Origin: Selenomonas sp.
GTDB taxonomy: Bacteria; Bacillota; Negativicutes; Selenomonadales; Selenomonadaceae
Length of the DNA stretch: 64,000 bases
NCBI GenBank assembly: GCA_022482925.1
Contig: JAKVOG010000001.1
Coordinates: 62,001 to 126,000 of the forward strand
Direction of reading: 5' to 3'
Shown: in pieces, positions 20,403-28,576 of the stretch
How positions within the stretch are numbered: position 1 is the first letter of the stretch
Layout: each line of letters opens with the position of its first letter
The notes under the pieces: model-generated
Databases searched by the model: none
Told to the model about the DNA's origin: nothing
The model's input: only the letters and a program-made list of their open reading frames with translations
Made by a program: the position numbers and the translations under genes

Positions 20403-20438
20403 TATTTTGAATTAATTTTGTTCAATTAATTCAAAATA
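20403..20438. promoter_or_regulatory. perfect AT-rich dyad upstream of the glg operon
   Basis: Two 15-base arms (TATTTTGAATTAATT and its exact complement) flank TTGTTC. The site is about 155 bases upstream of glgC, and no protein-coding frame covers it. It has no GC base pairs to make a terminator, so an operator or curvature element is more likely. The rest of the 20250-20533 interval is AT-rich and holds no gene I can support. Confidence 0.45.
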
Positions 20439-20525
20439 TTTTAGCTAAACCAATACATCCAATTCCTATGATTCTATAATATAGTTAATTCGATAAAGTT
20501 TACGCTATTCCTTCTTACAATTATA

Positions 20526-20533
20526 AAAAAAAC
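20526..20533. repeat. left target-site duplication of the ISL3-family element
   Basis: AAAAAAAC directly precedes the left inverted repeat and is repeated exactly after the right one (22069-22076). Eight bases is the usual duplication for this family. Confidence 0.85.
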
Positions 20534-20558
20534 GGGTCAATGCAAAATGTTGTGGGAT
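20534..20558 (+). repeat. left terminal inverted repeat of the insertion sequence
   Basis: GGGTCAATGCAAAATGTTGT is followed by GGGAT; the complement of the right end differs only at the third base (C for G). Confidence 0.93.
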
Positions 20559-20590
20559 GCCCTGACGTAGTAAATTTCTAGTTGCAAAAA

Positions 20591-20647
20591 GAGAATTCCT
20601 TTTTATCATAAGAAATAGGCAACATCCATGATAAGAAAGGAACTCTC
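20591..20647 (+). promoter_or_regulatory. hairpin that covers the transposase ribosome site
   Basis: GAGAATTCCTTTTTATCAT (20591-20609) can pair with ATGATAAGAAAGGAACTCTC (20628-20647), with one or two mismatches. The right arm contains the AAGAAAGGA ribosome site of the transposase, whose ATG is six bases further on. Folding would hide the site, as in other elements that block translation of transcripts entering from outside. Confidence 0.6.
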
Positions 20648-20652
20648 TCGCC

Positions 20653-22065
20653 ATGAATTATACTGCATCCCACGCATATGAGCAACTTGAATTTGATTTC
20701 TCTGCACCGTCCTACCTCTTAATCCCTTCTGCCCTCCCTGGATTCCACAATACAGATACCAAGCGCTACAACAGCATTAGCGGTGCTATCATCTATCTCA
20801 TGAGAGGGAGCCAGGACATTCTTCCAGAGGACGCTGTCTGCGCCTCATGCGGCGCTGCCATGCATGTGCACAGCAACAGGGAGATCGTCCTTTCCCATCT
20901 TCGGTTCGGCAAGGCACTGACGCAAATCTCTGTTACGAGGAAACGTTTCTTTTGCCCATCCTGCGGAGCATCTCATATGCAGCACATCCCTTATTGCTCA
21001 GATCATCACCGCATCACGAAAGAGCTGGAGGCTTACGTCTGTGACCTGCTTGCCCTCGGCACATATACCAACAAGCAAGTGGCCGAGCTTTGTGGTCTGC
21101 ACCAGCATACAGTAAAGGCAATCGACAAACGCAGGCTGGAATCCCTCTACGTCAAAGACGGAAAGCTCGTGAAGCCAAAGCATTACGCCCGCTTCCTTGG
21201 GATAGATGAGTTCAAGTTGCATGACGGACATCAATATGCGACCCATATCATAGATATGGCAACCGGACATGTTCTCTGGATTGCACAAGGGAAAAAGAAG
21301 AAGGTCGTTTACGACTTCATCGAGCATGTCGGTATGGATTGGATGCGCCATGTTGATGCCGTCGCGCTGGACATGAACTCGGATTTTGAAGAGGCGTTCC
21401 TGGAAAAGTGCCCGCACATCCGTCCTGTCTTCGACTATTTCCATCTTGTGAAGAACTTCAATGACAAGGTGGTCAGCGAAGTTCGCAAGGATGAGATCAA
21501 ACGACTCATGGAAGAGGGAAAGGAAGAGGAGGCACGGATGCTCAAGAGAAGCCGCTACATCCTTACGGCCAACCGCGAAACGCTGGCGAGAAAGGACGCT
21601 GAGTCCGCAGCAGGGAAGGTGTTGCGCAAGGAGAGCAGGTTGTTTGCTACGCCGGAAAAGAGACGAACAGGACGGTATCTATCCCGGTACGAGGAACTCA
21701 TCGCGAAGAATCGTCTGTTCCTGACGGCGGATCTTGTAAAAGAGGCGCTGCGCGAAGCATATACATGCAGGAATGAGTCAGACATGATTGCATGCCTCAA
21801 CACTGTCCTTGATTTGTGTAGCGAGACGAAGAACAGGAGGTTCCTATGGTTTTATCGGTTGATACAGACACATTTCGATGGGATTGTCGCCCATGGGAAG
21901 TTCCACATTGCGAACGGCAGAATGGAGGGGTTGAACCAGAAGATAAAAACCATGCGCCGCCACGCCTATGGCATTGCGGATGATGAATATCTGTTCCTGA
22001 AAATCATGGATTTAAGCCGTGCGTCGTATGTGCGGAATCCAAAATCCCACAACATTTTGCATTGA
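20653..22065 (+). CDS. ISL3-family transposase
   Basis: A 470-aa DDE-type transposase that cuts and rejoins the element at its inverted repeats. The N-terminal zinc-finger part has two cysteine pairs (CASCGAAMHVH and CPSCGASHMQH), then a helix-turn-helix (YTNKQVAELCGLHQHTVKAI). The catalytic core shows FLGIDEFKLHDGHQY (first Asp), DMNSDF (second Asp), FDYFHLVKNFNDKV and, near the end, HIANGRMEGLNQKIKTMRR with the final Glu. The ATG at 20653 follows AAGAAAGGA. The stop lies inside the right inverted repeat, as is common for compact elements. Confidence 0.95.
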   Translation: MNYTASHAYEQLEFDFSAPSYLLIPSALPGFHNTDTKRYNSISGAIIYLMRGSQDILPEDAVCASCGAAMHVHSNREIVLSHLRFGKALTQISVTRKRFFCPSCGASHMQHIPYCSDHHRITKELEAYVCDLLALGTYTNKQVAELCGLHQHTVKAIDKRRLESLYVKDGKLVKPKHYARFLGIDEFKLHDGHQYATHIIDMATGHVLWIAQGKKKKVVYDFIEHVGMDWMRHVDAVALDMNSDFEEAFLEKCPHIRPVFDYFHLVKNFNDKVVSEVRKDEIKRLMEEGKEEEARMLKRSRYILTANRETLARKDAESAAGKVLRKESRLFATPEKRRTGRYLSRYEELIAKNRLFLTADLVKEALREAYTCRNESDMIACLNTVLDLCSETKNRRFLWFYRLIQTHFDGIVAHGKFHIANGRMEGLNQKIKTMRRHAYGIADDEYLFLKIMDLSRASYVRNPKSHNILH

Positions 22066-22068
22066 GCC
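22044..22068 (+). repeat. right terminal inverted repeat of the insertion sequence
   Basis: ATCCCACAACATTTTGCATT followed by GAGCC; complement of the left repeat with one mismatch. The last codons of the transposase overlap it. Confidence 0.93.
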
Positions 22069-22076
22069 AAAAAAAC
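22069..22076. repeat. right target-site duplication of the ISL3-family element
   Basis: AAAAAAAC, identical to 20526-20533. Confidence 0.85.
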
Positions 22077-22147
22077 AAAAATTTAACGATATTTTCTCAT
22101 TCTAAAAAGAAAAAGGTGCATATAATGCTGATTTTCATAAAAAAAAA

Positions 22148-22180
22148 ACGTTTCTTTAAGAATTCTTCTTAAAGAAACGT
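22148..22180 (-). terminator. terminator after the small membrane protein gene
   Basis: A 13-bp stem (ACGTTTCTTTAAG and its complement) on the minus strand ends in at least eight U. The stop codon of the gene lies within the left arm, so translation ends inside the terminator. Confidence 0.85.
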
Positions 22181-22504
22181 CCAAACCAACGTAGCAATAA
22201 ACATAGCCAGGCTGAATCCCAGCAAACCGTTGCTAAGCGAGCGGCCAGCCGGTCCCATGACATGCATGACTGCGGGGCGGAGCTCAAAGAGCAGAAAGGC
22301 AATACAGACAAATTGCAGTGGATGATCTTCATTGATCCACTCATAAATCAGTATGACCAGCGCAATCGCAATCGCCAGCAGCTCGCCCCGACGATACAGT
22401 ACCGATTTATGATGAAGCGCCTCATCATACTCAGCCCGACTCACCGGCATACCGAACTCATCTTTCTCCCTCGTCTCATCCGCAAACCAACGGTAACGCA
22501 TCAT
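22169..22504 (-). CDS. small membrane protein of unknown function
   Basis: A 111-aa protein with a charged N-terminus (about 40 residues, RYRWFADETREKDEFG) and three hydrophobic segments near residues 43-58, 64-77 and 92-110, so it should sit in the cytoplasmic membrane with the N-terminus inside. I do not recognise the family. The ATG at 22504 follows GGAG by six bases; a second ATG three bases on is also possible. It lies 20 bases after the amidase gene in the same direction, suggesting co-transcription and perhaps a cell-envelope role. Confidence 0.75.
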   Translation of the reverse strand: MMRYRWFADETREKDEFGMPVSRAEYDEALHHKSVLYRRGELLAIAIALVILIYEWINEDHPLQFVCIAFLLFELRPAVMHVMGPAGRSLSNGLLGFSLAMFIATLVWTFL

Positions 22505-22524
22505 CCATCACTCCGCTTCCATCT

Positions 22525-23136
22525 TCAGAACCGTGCTTTGGTCTGATCTACCAGCTGTGTCAGCTTGTAATACAGATTATCTCCTGGGCAGTCGGTGCTG
22601 TTATACTCACGATGTCCTTTTATCGTCTGACGGCTCGGTGTTAGTCTATAGTAACGGCAAAGTGCCGCGAGCAATGCCGCAGCAGAACTCATCTGCGCCG
22701 GCATCGGCTCATGATTCATGAACTCGCCCACGATGTTGACCCCAATCGTATGCCAGTTATTCTGATAGCAATGGGCCCCCAGCATATCCATCGGACGTCC
22801 ACGCTCAATCGTGCCATCCTTGCGGATGAGGAAATGATAACCAATCCCTGCCCAGCCATTGTTCTTATGCCACTGATGCACTTCTTCCGCTGATACATCA
22901 CGATCCGTATTGCCGATATGATGAATGACAATCGCATCCGTCGTCCGACGGTTCTCCAATGAGGTGAAACTTAAATTGGTCTCACGAATCGGCACTCCCA
23001 GTAGTGGATCGGTTGAAACACCCTGTCCACCAGTATTCCAGGCTGCCTCAGCTGCCTTCTGCCTCAGCAGACCAGGTGCCAGCGCCAGACCAGTCCCCAT
23101 CCATATCATATTTTTCAAAAATTGTCTTCGGTTCAT
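22525..23136 (-). CDS. Tat-exported N-acetylmuramoyl-L-alanine amidase (Amidase_2/PGRP fold)
   Basis: A 203-aa zinc amidase that should cut the amide bond between muramic acid and the peptide stem in peptidoglycan. The N-terminus has a twin-arginine signal (NRRQFLKN, then a hydrophobic stretch and an AEA-type cut), so it is exported folded. The zinc ligands expected of the family are visible: His in AIVIHHIGN, His in GHREY-type IKGHREYN and Cys in STDCPGDNLY, with a further His in LGAHCYQNN. I chose ATG 23136 (eight bases after AGGA) over an ATG nine bases earlier. Likely roles are cell-wall turnover or recycling. Confidence 0.9.
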   Translation of the reverse strand: MNRRQFLKNMIWMGTGLALAPGLLRQKAAEAAWNTGGQGVSTDPLLGVPIRETNLSFTSLENRRTTDAIVIHHIGNTDRDVSAEEVHQWHKNNGWAGIGYHFLIRKDGTIERGRPMDMLGAHCYQNNWHTIGVNIVGEFMNHEPMPAQMSSAAALLAALCRYYRLTPSRQTIKGHREYNSTDCPGDNLYYKLTQLVDQTKARF

Positions 23137-23378
23137 GATAACCATCCTAATCTTTCAACAAACGTTCTATATTATACCGTTTTTTTCTGAAAAAAGATAG
23201 TAAAAGACCTGCAGAAAAGCTCCCGGCTCTCGCCCGAATACGGGATCAATATGTTGCATCCATCCTATTTTTCTTTGTTTTCCTTTTTTCTTATTGCTTT
23301 ACCGAAAAAACAACCTTATAATAAAAGTATATTGAATGAATTCATGGAAACTTATAATAGAATCAAGGGGGAATCAAC

Positions 23379-24134
23379 ATGTTGGGTTTGGAACGCCGAC
23401 AGAAAATCATGGAACTGCTTCGCCGGGACAATAAAGTCTATGTATCCGAGCTGGCCAAGCTGTTCAAGGTCACCGAAGAAACCATCCGCCGGGATCTCGA
23501 AAAACTCGAAGGTCAGGATCTCCTTCGTCGCAGCTACGGCGGTGCCATCATTTCCGAGAGCACCAGCGAAGATCTGCCATTCACCAAACGCAGCAGCCTG
23601 AACAATGAAAGCAAGCAGGCAATAGCCAGCAAAGCTTACGATCTCATCCACGATGGTGATACCGTCATGGTAGACTCCAGCACCACCGGCCAGATGCTGC
23701 TGCAGCAGCTCAAGGGGCGCAAGCGCATCACCGTCATCACCAATTCCATCCGCCTCATGAACGATTTCATGAACAGCAGCTTCACCATGATTTGTACCGG
23801 TGGAACACTGCGAACAAATTCCTGTGCACTGACCGGCGCGTTGGCTTGCGAGAGCCTCCGGAACTACTATGTAGATTTCGCACTGATCAGCTGCAAAGGA
23901 CTGGATACGCAAAAAGGCATCATGGAATCCAATGACAGCGAAAGCGAGATCAAGCAGCTCATGATGAAGCAGGCACGCCGCACCATACTGCTTGCCGATC
24001 ATTCGAAGTTTGACAAGACCGCTTTCGTCCACTGCAGTGGCTTTGACCAGATTGCCTATATCGTCACAGATGTCCCGCCTTCGATCGAATGGCAGAAATT
24101 CCTGTCCGAAAACCAGGTCAAATTGATTGACTGA
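23379..24134 (+). CDS. DeoR-family transcription regulator
   Basis: A 251-aa regulator with a DeoR helix-turn-helix at about residues 6-56 (VSELAKLFKVTEETIRRDLE) and a sugar-phosphate sensor domain (MVDSSTTGQMLLQQL, ITNSIRLMNDFM, CTGGTLRTNS, CKGLD). It differs from the DeoR protein at 3334-4086. It is transcribed alone and converges with the EIIC-EAL gene. The rhamnose remnants lie 2.5 kb away beyond that gene, so a link to rhamnose is possible but not shown. The ATG at 23379 follows AAGGGGGAATCAAC. Confidence 0.9.
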   Translation: MLGLERRQKIMELLRRDNKVYVSELAKLFKVTEETIRRDLEKLEGQDLLRRSYGGAIISESTSEDLPFTKRSSLNNESKQAIASKAYDLIHDGDTVMVDSSTTGQMLLQQLKGRKRITVITNSIRLMNDFMNSSFTMICTGGTLRTNSCALTGALACESLRNYYVDFALISCKGLDTQKGIMESNDSESEIKQLMMKQARRTILLADHSKFDKTAFVHCSGFDQIAYIVTDVPPSIEWQKFLSENQVKLID

Positions 24135-24154
24135 GCAACAAAATAATACAAAGA

Positions 24155-24208
24155 TAGCTGCCGCACGCAAAGCACACTCAACTGAGAATGCCGCGTGCGG
24201 CAGCTATT
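24155..24208. terminator. bidirectional terminator between the DeoR gene and the EIIC-EAL gene
   Basis: ATAGCTGCCGCACGC pairs exactly with GCGTGCGGCAGCTAT across a 24-base loop, in the gap between two converging genes, with A- and T-rich flanks. Confidence 0.85.
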
Positions 24209-24230
24209 TATTATAAGGAATTCCAGCCGC

Positions 24231-26354
24231 TCAATGTTTGACCTTGCAGAAAGAGGACAGGTCTTCCTGTGAGATTGGCCGGCTGTACAGATACCCCTGG
24301 AACGCATCACAGCCAAGCGACTGCAGCTTATCCCGCTGCGGAATATTATCCACATATTCCGCAATGACCTTGAGTTTCATCGTACGACTAAGCAAAATAA
24401 GCGAGGCAATGATCTTCTGATTGTTCCCATCCTGCAGCACATTGCGCGTAATCGAACCATCCAGTTTGATGATATCGAAAAGATTGGTCTTAAGATAGGC
24501 AAGTGACGTGTGCCCCATGCCAAAGTCATCGATAAGCAGATGATGGCCGGCCGACTTGATGCGCTTCAATTTTTCCAGCGCATCCGTTGTCGTATCGATG
24601 GCATCCTGTTCCGTGATCTCGATCCAGAGCTTTGCCGGATCGATGGCAGATGCTTTTACAGCCTCCGCCAGGAGATCTTCCAACGCATCATACTTCAAGG
24701 AATCGCCTGTGATATTCACCGATATCTTAAACGGATCCGACAGCTGCAGATTCAGCCTGGCAATGGTATGACAAGCCTCGTTGAATATAAACCGTTCCAG
24801 ATCCGGCAATATCCCGGCCTTCTTGGCCAGCGCGATGATCAATGGCGGATAAATGAATCCAGCCGTAGGATGCTGCCAGCGCAGCAAGGCCTCAGCCCCC
24901 AGGAAACGTCCATGATTATCAATCTGCGGCTGATATACCATAAAAAGCTGCTGTTCTTCCAAAGCCTCTGCCAGATCATTCATCAACAGGTCAGCAATGC
25001 CATGCTGGATGTACGAAAGCTCCTCCAGTCGCAGCTGCTCATGTACCGCTTCCAGCTTCTGATAATGCCGTTCCAGGCCACGCACAACCTGCATAAACCG
25101 AAACTCCCGCTGCTCATCTGACAGACGAACAAAAGGCGCATACAGCAGAAAATCAGTCAAAACCAGCAGCCCTTGCAGAAAAACTCCCGATACAGCCCCC
25201 GTACTAATGTAGCCACCAATGAACACCGGCGTAGTCCAGTTGACCTCAGTAAGTGTCATCGGTACAAGTTGCAGGGACGTAGCTGCATAGGCAATGACCA
25301 GATTCACCAGCGGTGCTGCCAGGAATGGCACAAGAAACACCGGATTACATACGATTGGTACACCGAAACTGATAATCTCACTGATATTGAAAACCGATGG
25401 CAGCAAGCCAAGCTTCGCTATAGTACGTGAACCACGATTGCGGCTGAACACAAAGATCGCAATCACTAATCCCAGTACGTCACCAGAGCCACCGATCAGC
25501 AAATACGAACTCATGAAACCACCATTGACAATATTCGGAGGAACCAGTCCGCTTGCCTGTGCAAATAGATTATCCTGTGACAAAGCATAAAAATAATTGT
25601 CATTGATATCATATAGGATATTATTGCCGTTAATGCCCAGGAACCAAAAACATTGCACCATAAAGGCAAAAAGTGCAGTCGAGAGCAACGGAATATCTGT
25701 AAACAGATGAAAGAAAGAATTCATCATGTTTGCCAGTTCCAGTTGCAGACAGATACCACCAGTCAGATAAAGGATAAAACGCTGGGCCATGATGAACACT
25801 AGCATGACGCAGGACAACGGAATGATGGAATACACAATATCATGCAACTGTGCATCGATCTTATAATGCGCATGATTACGGCCGATATGAAAACAATCCA
25901 ACGACCCCAAATATAATACGCCTGCACCAAAAACGGCAATAAGACAGGACAAGACTCCTGCATGCGTCATATAGACCGGTTGATAACTTTCTGTATGAAA
26001 GCCAATGATGATGAGAAAACATACCCCCGCCAACAGCGGAAATAAAATGGTCTGAACAGGCTGAACATCTTTCTCCTGGGCATAGCTCCAGCTGATACTA
26101 ACTGTCATCAGCAGCGCAAAGTAGCTATCAATAATGGCCATCATATCCATTGCAGCCCTTAAAAAAAAGGCTGCCGTCGGCGTATTCAGGAAATCCTGAT
26201 ACACCGGAATCGGCAGGTTTGCCATCATCAAGACAAAACATTTGATTATGATAAGAGGAATCATCACAATAACGCCCTTCCGTATGGATTGGCAAACAAT
26301 GGTTCCCTCGAAATATTCTGTGCCTTTGAACAACATACGCTTTGCAGCATTCAT
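24231..26354 (-). CDS. PTS EIIC (cellobiose-type) - EAL domain fusion, putative c-di-GMP phosphodiesterase sensor
   Basis: A 707-aa membrane protein. Residues about 1-420 are a ten-helix module like the lactose/cellobiose EIIC family: FGVPIVCNPVFLVPFLAAPLVN, NWTTPVFIGGYISTG and VFNISEIISFG correspond to conserved EIIC segments. About 450-700 are an EAL domain with EALLRW, NITGD, EITEQD, DDFGMGHTSL, KLDGSI, VIAEYVDN and QGYLYSRPI, so the metal and catalytic positions look intact and c-di-GMP hydrolysis is plausible. In ChbC-like transporters a His occupies GIHG; here it is GING, while the later Glu is kept, which may mean sensing without transport. No EIIA or EIIB is nearby. The start is ATG 26354 after GTGGGGGATTACCG. 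Confidence 0.88.
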   Translation of the reverse strand: MNAAKRMLFKGTEYFEGTIVCQSIRKGVIVMIPLIIIKCFVLMMANLPIPVYQDFLNTPTAAFFLRAAMDMMAIIDSYFALLMTVSISWSYAQEKDVQPVQTILFPLLAGVCFLIIIGFHTESYQPVYMTHAGVLSCLIAVFGAGVLYLGSLDCFHIGRNHAHYKIDAQLHDIVYSIIPLSCVMLVFIMAQRFILYLTGGICLQLELANMMNSFFHLFTDIPLLSTALFAFMVQCFWFLGINGNNILYDINDNYFYALSQDNLFAQASGLVPPNIVNGGFMSSYLLIGGSGDVLGLVIAIFVFSRNRGSRTIAKLGLLPSVFNISEIISFGVPIVCNPVFLVPFLAAPLVNLVIAYAATSLQLVPMTLTEVNWTTPVFIGGYISTGAVSGVFLQGLLVLTDFLLYAPFVRLSDEQREFRFMQVVRGLERHYQKLEAVHEQLRLEELSYIQHGIADLLMNDLAEALEEQQLFMVYQPQIDNHGRFLGAEALLRWQHPTAGFIYPPLIIALAKKAGILPDLERFIFNEACHTIARLNLQLSDPFKISVNITGDSLKYDALEDLLAEAVKASAIDPAKLWIEITEQDAIDTTTDALEKLKRIKSAGHHLLIDDFGMGHTSLAYLKTNLFDIIKLDGSITRNVLQDGNNQKIIASLILLSRTMKLKVIAEYVDNIPQRDKLQSLGCDAFQGYLYSRPISQEDLSSFCKVKH

Positions 26355-26440
26355 CGGTAATCCCCCACGGTAATCATACATTTCGTTGAGTCCTTACCCT
26401 ATCTTAACATATCACGAATCCGGTCTCAATGCCCGGATAA

Positions 26441-26476
26441 AAAAAGCCGCTGTATGTTCTCTATACAGCGGCTTTT
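26441..26476 (-). terminator. terminator of the rhamnose operon
   Basis: On the minus strand AAGCCGCTGTAT pairs with ATACAGCGGCTT, followed by at least five U. It begins two bases after the stop codon of the truncated rhaM. Confidence 0.88.
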
Positions 26477-26477
26477 G

Positions 26478-26594
26478 TCATTCCAGGAAGAATACCTGCT
26501 TCATTTCAGGCCAGATATGTGCATGCCGGTATTTATATTCTTCTAGTTTCCCCTCTTTTACTGTTGCTTTCCAGGCAAACCGTTCCATATTCAT
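26478..26594 (-). pseudogene. rhaM: L-rhamnose mutarotase, truncated to 38 codons
   Basis: RhaM interconverts alpha- and beta-rhamnose and is normally about 104 aa. Here only the N-terminal third remains: MNMERFAWKATVKEGKLEEY and then HAHIWPEMKQV, which fits the RhaM opening, followed by FFLE and a stop. The operon terminator begins directly after, so the missing two thirds were deleted rather than shifted in frame. Its ATG overlaps the rhaD stop by one base (TGATG), which shows the original operon order. The catalytic residues beyond the first His are lost. Confidence 0.8.
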
Positions 26595-27412
26595 CACTCC
26601 AATATCTCACGGTTCAGATCGATATTAAAATCCCTGGCCAGCTGAATGAAGCCTTCCTTCGGGATTGTCTGCTTCTTGCCTCCCATCGACAGGACTTTTA
26701 CACAGATTTCCGAAGCCTTCTCCACGGTATCCATGAGGCCGAAGGCTTCATCGAAATCATCGCCGCAGACGAACAGGCCATGGTGGGCCCAGACGACGAC
26801 GCGGTATTTCTCCATCAGTTTGACAGAGGCATCTGCAATCTCCTTGCCGCCCGGCACCATCCACGGCACCACGCCGATGCCTTCCGGGAAGATGACCGGA
26901 TCTTCGGTCGCCATCTCCCAGAGCTCACGTGTGAACGCCTTATCCTCCAGCGGCAGCACGAAGGTCAGCGCAATAAGGTTCGTCGGATGAGCATGGTAGA
27001 TGACCCGGTTCACGCCGCCCGTCATCTTTTTCTTCAGCTCATGGGCCGCCAGATGCGTCGGCAGCTCACTGGTCGGACGCCCGCCATTCGTCAATCCCCA
27101 GACGATGCCATAGTTCTCACCCTTGTCGTCAATCTTCACCAGTGCCGTATTCTCTTCCGGGGCCAGCTCAACATTGCGCATGTATCTCCCGCTGCCCGTC
27201 GTCAGGAAGTATTCACCGGCCAGCCCCGGGACCGTGTTGCCGATTGGCTGCCATTCCTGCACCTCATGCAGCGATGACTGCACAGCAGCCACCTCTTCCG
27301 GACGTACCCGGTAGGTCAGGTTGCCGCCATTGCGTTCATGCCAGCCTTTCTTGAATGCATCGGCCGTCAACCGCATGAATCCTTCCATAAATCCTGATTC
27401 TTTGATATCCAT
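26594..27412 (-). CDS. rhaD: rhamnulose-1-phosphate aldolase
   Basis: A zinc-dependent class II aldolase that splits L-rhamnulose-1-phosphate into dihydroxyacetone phosphate and L-lactaldehyde. The 272-aa protein matches RhaD in length and has the family's segments FKKGWHERNGGNLTYRV, TGSGRYMRNV, NRVIYHAHPTN (zinc His pair) and VVWAHHGLFVCGDDFDEAFG. It is intact, but both neighbours in the operon (rhaB/rhaA upstream and rhaM downstream) are cut by deletions, so the pathway it served is probably not functional here. The ATG follows AGAGGTAAAACA. Confidence 0.95.
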   Translation of the reverse strand: MDIKESGFMEGFMRLTADAFKKGWHERNGGNLTYRVRPEEVAAVQSSLHEVQEWQPIGNTVPGLAGEYFLTTGSGRYMRNVELAPEENTALVKIDDKGENYGIVWGLTNGGRPTSELPTHLAAHELKKKMTGGVNRVIYHAHPTNLIALTFVLPLEDKAFTRELWEMATEDPVIFPEGIGVVPWMVPGGKEIADASVKLMEKYRVVVWAHHGLFVCGDDFDEAFGLMDTVEKASEICVKVLSMGGKKQTIPKEGFIQLARDFNIDLNREILE

Positions 27413-27439
27413 TGTTTTACCTCTTGCTCCCCTGTCCTC

Positions 27440-27853
27440 TCAACGCTTCGAGAGAACATCCCGTTCATATTTCTTGACATCTGCATACCAGCAGCCATCA
27501 TTAGGTACATTATTGCGCTGACAGAACTCGGCCCAGACCGTGCCGAACGGCAGCGTCCTGAGTTCTTCCAGTCCGACCAGCACCGAAGTAAAGTCCGCCT
27601 GATCCTGCGCAGCTTTAAGCTGCCGGTTCGGTGTCAGCAGGCCGTAAAGCAGAGCCTTCTGCATGTTCCGCATGCCAACTACCCAGGCTGCGATGCGGTT
27701 GATGCTCGCATCAAAGAAGTCCAGTCCGATGAATACTTTATCCAGGGCATCGCAGCGGACCAGTTCCGTGGCCAGTTCCTTAAGCTCATCATCCAGTTTG
27801 ATGACATGGTCGCTGTCCCAGCGGACCGGGCGGCTGACATGCAGAGCCAAATG
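27440..27853 (-). pseudogene. rhaA: L-rhamnose isomerase, C-terminal fragment
   Basis: RhaA converts L-rhamnose to L-rhamnulose and is about 420 aa. Only the last 136 or so residues are present: LHVSRPVRWDSDHV, IGLDFFDASINRIAAWVVG, MRNMQKALLYGLL, FGTVWAEFCQ and the terminal YERDVLSKR, all typical of RhaA. The 5' two thirds are missing and the fragment joins the rhaB remnant out of frame at about 27850. The His and Asp metal ligands of the N-terminal part are lost, so no activity is expected. Confidence 0.85.
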
Positions 27854-28323
27854 TTCTTCAGATACCGGTATCGATAGTGATAGCCGCCCTCATTAGTGAA
27901 GTTATGCTGCCGGCTCTTCTCGGTACAATCCGGGATCAGCCGCTCCACCCCCATCAGTGACCAGGTCCCCGAGCTCAGATAGATGCTGTCATCCGAGGTG
28001 CTTGGCACGGCCATGACGGCCGAGCCGGTATCGTGCGTAGCCGGCAGGATCACTTCCGTCTGGAAGCCCACCCGCTCAGCCATCGCCGGCTTCAACGGAC
28101 CCACCACCGATTTCGGCATGTACAGCGGACCAAACAATCGCGTGGGGATGCCCAGCTTCTCCATCAGTTCCAGATCCCAGCAGAGATGTCCATTTTTCCT
28201 GACCAGTTTATTCTCAAACCGATAGATTTCCTCGATCCGGATTTTCCCGTTCTCCAGCCATCCCAGGATGTGCCGGCCACTGGATGCACCGATATCGATG
28301 GCCAGATAATATCTGTCTGCCAT
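27850..28323 (-). pseudogene. rhaB: rhamnulokinase, remnant with internal deletion and lost C-terminus
   Basis: RhaB phosphorylates L-rhamnulose with ATP and is normally about 480 aa. The first 51 residues (MADRYYLAIDIGASSGRHIL and on to HLCWDLE) are followed directly by LMEKLGIPTRLFGPLYMP, which in full-length RhaB lies about 150 residues later. The frame then runs through PATHDTGSAVMAVP and YLSSGTWSLMGVE to YRYLKNI, where it meets the rhaA fragment. The distal nucleotide-binding part is gone. The internal join keeps the frame, so it arose by deletion, not by a sequencing slip. Confidence 0.87.
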
Positions 28324-28576
28324 TTCATTCAGCCACCTTATCTTCTTTGTTTTGTATTATCACTTATTTTATCGTATTTATTCGCCTTACAATCCTATAA
28401 TACAACAGAATAAAACATAATGCAATATTTTATTCTGCTTTTATTTCTGTTTTTATCTGTTTTCTGTGGGCTTGTTGTTAATTCTTTATTCATAAGCAGA
28501 CATTTTACAAAAAAATTGGCCGGTCATCACTGACCGGCCAACCCAAATAAATCGATATTCCGTTTTCCTGCCTGTA

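Larger units (their letters stand above)
20534..22068 (+). mobile_element. ISL3-family insertion sequence, complete
   Basis: A 1535-bp element with 25-bp terminal inverted repeats that match at 24 positions (left 20534-20558, right 22044-22068), one intact transposase gene, and identical 8-bp duplications on both sides. It landed in an A-rich stretch between the terminator of the upstream transcription unit and the glg promoter region, without breaking a gene. The intact ends, frame and duplications imply a recent insertion and an element that may still be active. Confidence 0.95.

Noticed and set aside
26478-26594. rhaM truncation by frameshift
   Set aside because: The operon terminator follows the stop directly, so no out-of-frame remainder exists; this is a deletion.
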